Assembly: GCA_012510325.1 (NCBI GenBank)
Contig: JAAZIG010000265.1
Location: forward strand, 1-9,673
DNA: 9,673 nucleotides
Direction of reading: 5' to 3'
Source of the DNA: Bacillota bacterium
Lineage (GTDB): Bacteria; Bacillota; Dethiobacteria; DTU022
A program made the position numbers and the translations under genes. Shown in pieces: positions 1 through 6,700 of this stretch. The notes below the pieces were generated by a model that had not been told where the DNA came from, did no database searches, and worked only from the letters and a program-made list of their open reading frames with translations. How positions within the stretch are numbered: the stretch's first letter is position 1; each line of letters begins with the position of its first letter.

Positions 1-1611
1 ACCCTGCTTCTTTTCTCTATCGCGGCGCAGCGGATCCTGCGGCGCATCCCTGCGGGGCTGTACCGCACCACCAGCTTTTACAGCATGCTCTTTATCCTGC
101 TGTGGATGCTCACCGGCATGGCCAAAGTCCTGGTGCCAACCCCCGGGCTGACGCGCTACCTCTGGTTTGCCACCTACATAGCGCGCCACGCCCTCCCGGT
201 GTGCTGGCTCTCGATGTGTTATGTAAATCGCCACAATCGCCTGCCGCCGCGCCGCAGCCTGGCGGCGCTTACCGGCGGCGCCCTTCTGCTCACCCTCTTT
301 GTCTTGACCAACGATCTGCACCGCTCTGTTTTTGTTTACGCCGGTGAAGCCTCCGCCACCTGGTCCGAAGACTATATCAACGGGTGGGGCTATTACCTCT
401 CCCTGGCCTGGGTTTTCATCCTCTCCCTGGCGGGGATGGCGCTGCTCTTCGACAAAAAGAGAACGCGGCAACAACTGCGACGCCTGCTCTATGCCGGGCT
501 TTTCTTTCTGGCGTTGCTCCTGTACCAGTGTCTCTATATCGCCGGAGTTAAACATATCGTCGATCTGGATATCCCTACCACCGTGGCCATGCTGGTCCTG
601 GCCTTTGTCCTGGCCGCCCAGCGGGAACGCTTCATGGGCTCTTCGCTGCTCCATCTGCCGCTATTCCATAATTCACCCTACGCCATCTCCATATTTGACA
701 GTGCGGGGGGAGAAGTGTACAAGAATAGCTTGATGGAAACGCTGCAGCGCCAGGAGGCGGCGCTGCCCCGCCCCTCCTCCGCGGCCGCTGACTTCGCTCC
801 GCTTTGTGCCGGGGGAAGGGTGTTCAAACCCCGCACATACATGCTGGACCGGGGCCGGGCGCTCCTGCTTGAAGATATCACTATCCTCCAGCAACTGGAG
901 CAATCGCTGAAAAAGACCCATCAAAAGTTAGGAACCCTCCAGGAGCTCCTCATGCAGCAGGCGGGGGAAACCCGCAGCCTGACGAGCAGGATAGAACAGG
1001 AGCGCTACACGGAGCAAATGGATAGACTGTTCAGAAATAAGTTGGCAGAGCTGCGGCGGCACCTGCACCTAGCCCGGAGGGCTGCGGCGGGGGAGCAGCG
1101 CCAGAAAATTATGCGCCGCGCCCGCTTTCTGCTCTCTATCTGCCAGCAGCGCCTGCGCTTCATCATCCGCAGCCTGGAAGAACATCCGCTGCTGCCGGTG
1201 CAGCTGGTGGAGAGCTATGCAGCAGGGATGATCAGCGATGGAGGCCGACGCGGCCTCCTGGACGGCGCCGCCACCGCGGAAGCCCGCGGATGCTGCCCGC
1301 CTGTCCTGGCGGGGGTGCTTTTAGAATCCATTGACTGCTTCTGCCTCGATCTCTTCGATTCTCCGGGCAGATCGCTGATCTGCCGACTGGAGGCCGACGC
1401 GACGGGCCTTAGTCTGAGCGCTTTTCTCTCCACAGAGGCGGAGATGCCCCCGGCCAAAAGGGATCCCCTTCCGGAAACACTCAGCGAAGCCATCAGCCGT
1501 CTGGGCGGCCGGGTACTCTGGAATACCGACGAAGAGGGCCTGCAGATCAGGCTGATCTTCAGGTACGAGGAGGTGCAAGATGATCTGGTACACCATCCCG
1601 GAAGCCGTTAG
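1..1611 (+). CDS. 7TM sensor protein with degenerate histidine-kinase C-terminus (5' partial)
   Basis: The frame is open from base 1. The first ATG inside the window (85) has no ribosome site before it and falls in a membrane segment, so the true start lies upstream. Counting from that ATG, hydrophobic segments sit near residues 1-17, 25-47, 58-75, 103-122, 135-155 and 163-179, plus a piece of one before it. The segment reading LFVLTND followed by His (about 71-79) is typical of the 7TM N-terminal region of histidine kinases. A PAS-like stretch follows (about 196-265), then a coiled coil (266-310). The C-terminus is kinase-like in layout but degenerate. Where an R-N-x-x-H-D H-box is expected it reads RNKLAE (317-322), with Ala321 in place of His, and I find no clear N-box or glycine-rich ATP lid. 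Inferred role: membrane signal receiver or allosteric partner of the kinase encoded next, probably without catalysis. It could instead be an orphan sensor of unknown output. The coding call is firm; the pseudokinase reading is moderate. Confidence 0.9.
   Translation, partial: TLLLFSIAAQRILRRIPAGLYRTTSFYSMLFILLWMLTGMAKVLVPTPGLTRYLWFATYIARHALPVCWLSMCYVNRHNRLPPRRSLAALTGGALLLTLFVLTNDLHRSVFVYAGEASATWSEDYINGWGYYLSLAWVFILSLAGMALLFDKKRTRQQLRRLLYAGLFFLALLLYQCLYIAGVKHIVDLDIPTTVAMLVLAFVLAAQRERFMGSSLLHLPLFHNSPYAISIFDSAGGEVYKNSLMETLQRQEAALPRPSSAAADFAPLCAGGRVFKPRTYMLDRGRALLLEDITILQQLEQSLKKTHQKLGTLQELLMQQAGETRSLTSRIEQERYTEQMDRLFRNKLAELRRHLHLARRAAAGEQRQKIMRRARFLLSICQQRLRFIIRSLEEHPLLPVQLVESYAAGMISDGGRRGLLDGAATAEARGCCPPVLAGVLLESIDCFCLDLFDSPGRSLICRLEADATGLSLSAFLSTEAEMPPAKRDPLPETLSEAISRLGGRVLWNTDEEGLQIRLIFRYEEVQDDLVHHPGSR
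1567..1575 (+). promoter_or_regulatory. Shine-Dalgarno site of the histidine kinase gene
   Basis: The bases GAGGAGGTG are a near-perfect anti-16S match, with 4 nt between the final G and the ATG at 1580. The site lies inside the last codons of the upstream sensor gene. It fixes the kinase start and suggests that translation of the two overlapping genes is coupled. Confidence 0.85.
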
Positions 1612-3028
1612 CGGAATCATCTTCGTCGGGCTGCTGCTGACCACCGCCGCCCAGATTATCGTGGTCCTCGAAGCGGGAGAGCTGCTCCGCGACAGGGAAG
1701 CGCTGCGCTTCATTCGCCTCCGCTACAGCCTGCTGGCCCTGGTTTCGGCAGCCTTGACCCTGGAGGCGATCACGGCCATCGCTTCCATCGAGGGAGGGCT
1801 CTATCTTGAGCTGCGGGGGCTGCTCCGCTACACGGCAATATTGCCCGCCCTGCTCTGCCTGTATTCCCTAAGCCGGCCCGCAAGGGTCCCCCCACTGCTG
1901 CAACCCCAAATCTTAAGTTCCTTCGTCCCCCTCTTCTATTTGCCTCCCCTTGCCCGCCTTCCCGGACCTTTGCCCGCCGCCCTGACTGCCTTTGCCGCAG
2001 CCTGGCTCTTGTGCGACGCCGCGGGGATGCTCCTCGCTTACAGGGCTTATGGACGCAGCGAAATTAGCCGGGACGCTCTCGCCCAGATTATCCGCCGCAT
2101 CGATTACGGCATCTGCGTGGCTGATCGTCGCGGCTGGATTCTGGAAAGAAACAGAGCTTTCATGAGGAAATGTTTAAGGCTAGGCATACCCCGGGTGGAG
2201 CAGATCGTCGAATTTGACCGGGCGCTGGAGAAACTTGAAGAGAGGGGCCGCCTGAAGAAAAGCGAGCTGGAGGAGGGCAGCTCTATTCGCGCAGGGAACA
2301 GCGTCTTTTATCTTCAGCGCAGCATTTTCAGAACGGGGGGCAAGCGTTTCACACAGCTATCCATCTCCGATGTCACTGAAACGTCCCGCACCGCTGCTGA
2401 GCTGGAGCAGGAGAATGAGAGGCTGGCCCGGAGCAACAGCGAACTGGAGGCCGCCATCACCTTCATGCAGCTTGAGGAAACCATGCGCGAGCGTGAACGC
2501 TTATGCCGCAGCGCCCATGATCACTGGTCGCAGCAGCTGGCGGTGGCGGGGCTGCTCATCGACAGCCATGCCGGGAAAGGGTATCATGGATTCAGCGGTG
2601 ATGTACTGGTGGATATTACAGAGCTGCTTGAAGAACCTGCCGGAGCGGAGACAGCGGAGATCATGCCCCGCCTCTCAGAAGTCCTGCAGGGGCTTGAGGA
2701 TATGTACCGCCGTCTCGGAATAGATATCGAGATCAGCGGAGCAGCCCGGTTTGCCCCCCGTGAAGAGGAGGCTTTGGCTGCAGTTATCCGGGAGGCGCTG
2801 GCAAATGCCGTCCGCCACGCCTATGCCCGGCAGATCGATATCCTTTTTTACGACGACGGAGAAACAAGGGGCGTTGAAATCCAAAATGAATGCCTCGATG
2901 ACAGTCCGGCAGTCGTGAAGGGGCGGGGTCTGCATGATATGGAAAACCGCATCAGGCAGACAGGCGGTGAGATGGAATTTCGCAAAGGTGCTGTTTTCCT
3001 GTTGAAGGCTGCTTTCCCCATATGCTAG
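1580..3028 (+). CDS. Membrane sensor histidine kinase (HisKA_3/LytS-like), partner of the downstream response regulator
   Basis: This 482-residue protein should autophosphorylate on His and pass the phosphate to the regulator encoded 25 bp downstream. About five hydrophobic segments occupy residues 6-32, 48-70, 84-98, 111-128 and 131-158. A PAS-like region (about 170-262) and a coiled coil (about 266-310) follow. The H-box reads RSAHDHWSQQL, with His313 the likely phospho-acceptor. The N-box is REALANAVRHA (Asn409, His413), and the ATP lid is GRGLHDMENRI (Gly448, Gly450). The usual DxG of the G1 box is not evident; IQNE (434-437) stands in that place, as in some GHKL kinases. The start overlaps the upstream sensor gene by 32 bp and has a strong ribosome site. 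The membrane part is not the same as in the first gene, so the two proteins are probably partners rather than duplicates. The signal is unknown. Family call is strong; exact subfamily less so. Confidence 0.93.
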   Translation: MIWYTIPEAVSGIIFVGLLLTTAAQIIVVLEAGELLRDREALRFIRLRYSLLALVSAALTLEAITAIASIEGGLYLELRGLLRYTAILPALLCLYSLSRPARVPPLLQPQILSSFVPLFYLPPLARLPGPLPAALTAFAAAWLLCDAAGMLLAYRAYGRSEISRDALAQIIRRIDYGICVADRRGWILERNRAFMRKCLRLGIPRVEQIVEFDRALEKLEERGRLKKSELEEGSSIRAGNSVFYLQRSIFRTGGKRFTQLSISDVTETSRTAAELEQENERLARSNSELEAAITFMQLEETMRERERLCRSAHDHWSQQLAVAGLLIDSHAGKGYHGFSGDVLVDITELLEEPAGAETAEIMPRLSEVLQGLEDMYRRLGIDIEISGAARFAPREEEALAAVIREALANAVRHAYARQIDILFYDDGETRGVEIQNECLDDSPAVVKGRGLHDMENRIRQTGGEMEFRKGAVFLLKAAFPIC

Positions 3029-3035
3029 GGAGCCA

Positions 3036-3045
3036 GGAGGAGGTG
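3036..3045 (+). promoter_or_regulatory. Shine-Dalgarno site of the response regulator gene
   Basis: GGAGGAGGTG lies in the 25-bp gap after the kinase stop. Eight bases separate it from the ATG at 3054, an ideal spacing that decides the start. There is no room for a separate promoter in the gap, so the regulator is most likely read from the same transcript. Confidence 0.85.
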
Positions 3046-3053
3046 CCGGCAAG

Positions 3054-3647
3054 ATGAAGGTTGTCCTGATCGAGGATCAGTATCTGCTCAGCAGCACTCT
3101 GGTTCATGCTTTGGAGCAGAGTGCGGATATCGAGGTTGCCGCCGTATCCGACAAAGCCAGCGATGCTTGGGAGCTCTGCAGGAAACACAACCCCGATGTG
3201 GTGATCATGGATGTTTACACCAGGGAGGGAAACGGGATCGAATGCACAGCACAGATAAAGCGGGATTTCCCGCAGATCAAGGTGCTCATCATGACCGGCG
3301 TGGAGGACAGCCGCCTGGTCCGGGCGGCGGAGAAAGCCGGAGCCGACCTTTTCGTGTGGAAAAATTTATCCCTGGATGAACTGCTTGATTTCATCCGCAA
3401 TGCTAAAAGACCGTACCGTATTTTCCCCGCTGTTCCCTCCGAAGAGCCACTCTCGGCAAAATTTACGGATACAGACATACGCATCCTGCGCCTGCTGGCT
3501 CAGGGAAAAAGCACCCGGGAGATTGCCGCCGATCTATTCTTGGCCTACGGCACAATACGCCTTTATATATCGCGCATGTATGCATCAACAGGATTGAAAA
3601 GCAGGGCCCAGCTGGTCACCTACGCACTGCGCAATGGGCTCATCTAA
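3054..3647 (+). CDS. NarL/FixJ-family response regulator, receiver plus LuxR-type HTH
   Basis: This 197-residue cytoplasmic DNA-binding regulator has the usual length and layout for its family. The receiver covers residues 1-117: acid pocket Glu7-Asp8, phospho-acceptor Asp53 in VVIMDVY, Thr81 in LIMTG and Lys103 in FVWKN. These are all the residues needed for phosphorylation and switching. A short linker leads to a LuxR-type helix-turn-helix at about 134-197, with the typical LLAQGKSTREIAADL scaffold and a recognition helix near GTIRLYISRMY (166-176). It is the last gene of the operon, 25 bp after the kinase, which is its expected phosphodonor. Its targets cannot be read from the window. The family call is secure; a specific gene name is not justified. 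Confidence 0.96.
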   Translation: MKVVLIEDQYLLSSTLVHALEQSADIEVAAVSDKASDAWELCRKHNPDVVIMDVYTREGNGIECTAQIKRDFPQIKVLIMTGVEDSRLVRAAEKAGADLFVWKNLSLDELLDFIRNAKRPYRIFPAVPSEEPLSAKFTDTDIRILRLLAQGKSTREIAADLFLAYGTIRLYISRMYASTGLKSRAQLVTYALRNGLI

Positions 3648-3653
3648 GCTGCC

Positions 3654-3705
3654 GGGAGGACGGCGCTTGCCTTTAAAGCAAATTACTGGCAAGAACCGCC
3701 CCCCC
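3654..3705. terminator. Hairpin in the convergent gap, possible bidirectional terminator
   Basis: The 65-bp gap between the regulator stop and the stop of the large minus-strand gene contains CTTGCC (3666-3671) paired with GGCAAG (3688-3693). Below it, GGCG (3662-3665) pairs with CGCC (3697-3700) across a 3-nt bulge. GGGAGG (3654-3659) could extend the stem with the C run at 3699-3705. The position between convergent genes fits a shared terminator, but neither strand shows a T tract after the stem and the loop is 16 nt, so this is not a canonical intrinsic terminator. Confidence 0.4.
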
Positions 3706-3712
3706 TTGGATC

Positions 3713-6700
3713 CTAGGACTGGACGGGAAAGCTGTCGATGAGGCGGGCGCAGAAACGCATGATCAGGACGGCATCCACTACATTGACGGCACCGTCTCCA
3801 TTGACATCGGCAGCAGCGATCTGCTCTGGCGTCAGCGCTGTGGAGCGGGCGATACTCCTCAAAAGGAGGATGACATCCCCCACGCTGACCTCCCCGTCCC
3901 CTGAAAGATCCCCGTAGCCGCCGGGAATTCCCGGAGCCCCGCCGGTGAGCCTGTAACAGCCGTTGGTGGAACCCAGAGAGACGGGGACATCGGCACGCAG
4001 GTTCAGGGCAGGACGGACGCCGAACGAGGGCGTGGGAGCAGTAGATCCCGCCATGCTTCCGCTGACAAAGACAGCATCCAGATAGTATTCGGAAGAAGAC
4101 TCAGGCTGGCGGGTCCAGTACCACTCATACTCCATACCCCCAAGGCCGGATCCGGCAAAGCCCGGCAACTGCGCCGCCACCCTCTCCATGTGTGCAATCG
4201 ACCCCTGAGTCAGGTTGAAATAGGGCAGTACGGAGCCCAGAGTGTAGTGGCTGCTAAGCCCCAACTCGGTGCTGGAGAGAGCAAAGACATGGTCGTTGGT
4301 GGTGTAGGGGGCGCCCTGCGCCCAGTGGATGTTGGGCAGGGCGGTGTTCAAGATGCCGCTGCGGAACTTTTCCGAGAAGGCGGCGTAGAAACCGTCGCCG
4401 GCGTAGGAGTATACTTCCTTGTCCAGGCTGTTCAGGAAGGGACGCAGCCCGTAAGAGGCGTTGGGCAGGCCGCTGTCGCCCCAATGGTTGCTGCCAAACT
4501 CCCATTTATCCCCCCTGTTGGTGCTGTCGTCAAAGGGGTGCAGGGCGATAAGATCCTCCGCCACCAGGGTGACGTGAGGATGGCCCCCCTCCACGTTATA
4601 GTGATCCTTCGCCGCCACCACCCAGGTCACCGCTTGGGTCACCCCTGGGGGAACGGGGTTGCCGGTGCGGTTCCGGTTGCTGTAACAGACCCCCAGGCGG
4701 TGCTCCCACTCCCAGGTGGGGTCGACGACTCGATCGCCGATCTCCAGATCCCCCAGGGTCTGATTGCCCTGCTGCTCCACAAACATGGCCAGCAGCTCGG
4801 CGTCACCCGTGAGGACAGCGGTGGTCTCGGCGGCATATTCATTGGCCACGGTTACGTTATCCGAGAATAGCACCCATCTGGCGAATTCGTATCCCCTGGC
4901 CGGCACCGCCTTGATCGGGACAGGCTCATAAGCTCTAAAAGAGACCCCATACGAGGGGGTTGCCGTGCCTAAGGCAGTGTTAATTGACATATTCGAACTG
5001 CAGGGCCAGATCTCAAAGCGGACCAACTTCTCCTCCACCTTCACCCGGAACATAACCTCCGAGCGGGCGCCGGAGGGGTCCTCAACGGTGAGGAAGATGG
5101 GAAATTCGCCGACCTGGTTGGCTCTCCAGCGGATCTCGCCGCTGTGCCCATCTGTTTCCACGAGCTCCAGGCCCTGATCGGCCAGAGGACCGCTCACGAT
5201 GATGGTCGGTTCGTCGCCGTCGGGGTCGACCACCTGGTAAGGGATGGTGATCTCATCGCCCACCTTCTTCTGCCCCAGGTCGGTTTCATATACCGCCGGC
5301 TCCACAAAATAAGGGGGGCTGTTGGGCTCATAGAGGGTAAAGGTAAAGTCAAAACCCTCCCCCTCCCTTTCCAGGCCGCCGACGGGGTCGCTGAGGTGAA
5401 TGAAGACACCGTATTCACCCGCCCCCATCTCCGCCTCCAGAAGGCTCCGGTCAAAGAGGTATGCTCCGGGGCAGTGGGGATCGGGATCGAGGGGAAACTC
5501 GTCGGCGATAAGGGCGCCGCCCGCAGACTCTATGGTCACCGCCGCCTCCAGCCCCCGGCGGGCGCCGGCGGCATAGGCGGTAAAGGTAATGGAAGTCTCC
5601 ACGGGCCACTCTCCGCCGGGAAGGCCCGCCGGTGAAGTCAGCAACCAGTCCAGCTCCGGCGCGGGGAGCGCTTCCACATATTTCACCCGGAGCTGAACGG
5701 CTGCTGTTTCTCGCTCCGGATCGTTCGTTTCAAGGGTGAGCGCCGCCTGCAGGTCGCCCCCCGGCTCCTTGGGGAGCAGCAGGGGGATGCGCTCCACGCG
5801 GTTTTCGCCGGGGAGGATCTTTATTTGCCGCTCCGCCAGCTCCGGCGCAACCCAGGGGGGCAGCGAAGCGGAAACAAATTGCACCGTCAGCTCCTCGCTG
5901 CCGCTATTGCCCAGGGGCAGGAAAACCGCCGCTTCGTTCATGCCATCGGTCACGCTCACTTCAATCTCCTGCTGCGGCAGCTCCAGGGCCGGTGTGGTCC
6001 GGTAACCATCCACAGTGTACTGGGACTGCGAGAGAGCCTCACCGCAGCGCAGGCCGTCGCTGACGATGACCTTGAAGCGGTAGCCCTCCCCTGCGGGCAG
6101 GCCGCCGGCATCGACGGTGTAGGTGAAAGCACCGGGCGCCTCATGGGCCAGATCCATGGCGATGGTCCGCCAGCTCCCGCCGGCCTCGGGGCGGGCCATA
6201 ATCGTGGAGTAGAGCGGCCCGCCTTGGCAGCTCGCCTCCCAGGCGATCTCGAATTCACCGGAAAGCGTCCCTGCCTGCGGCCCGGTAAGAACAACCTGCG
6301 GGGCGCTGCCGGTAAGTTCATAGCGCCCCCAGCAACCGGAAGGGTCCAGGGTACCCCATCCGTTGTGCTCGCCGATCTCGATAGCCGCAGCATCGGGATG
6401 ATGGGGCAGGCTCAAGAGGAAGTAAGCGGTTTTAACCCCTTCAAAGGTGGTGCTCTTGAAAAATCCCTGCTCCAGGACAGCACCGCCGGCATCGACAAGC
6501 TGCACCACATAACGGTTATAGGTATTGCCCTCCAGCCCCCGGTCCACGGCGCCATGATAGGGCATCACAGGATCGAGGATCACGCTTTTATTGCCGGGAT
6601 TGACCTCCCCTGAAAGGAGCAGCACCTCACCGATTTCGCCCAGAGGCGCCGGCGAAGCCTGCATCAGCCCTAACTGGCCCGCTGTACCCTGGACAGGCAC

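Noticed and set aside
85..87. ATG at 85 as the start of the first gene
   Set aside because: The frame is open to base 1, the ATG lies in a hydrophobic segment and no ribosome site precedes it; the 7TM family needs another membrane segment upstream.
4190..4870. 226-codon open frame on the + strand
   Set aside because: Antisense shadow of the DUF6273-like and InlB-like codons; no ribosome site or recognisable domain.
5825..6613. 262-codon open frame on the + strand
   Set aside because: Antisense shadow of the FN3-like and protease-linked part of the large gene; composition is low-complexity Gly/Ala/Arg/Gln-rich and matches no family.
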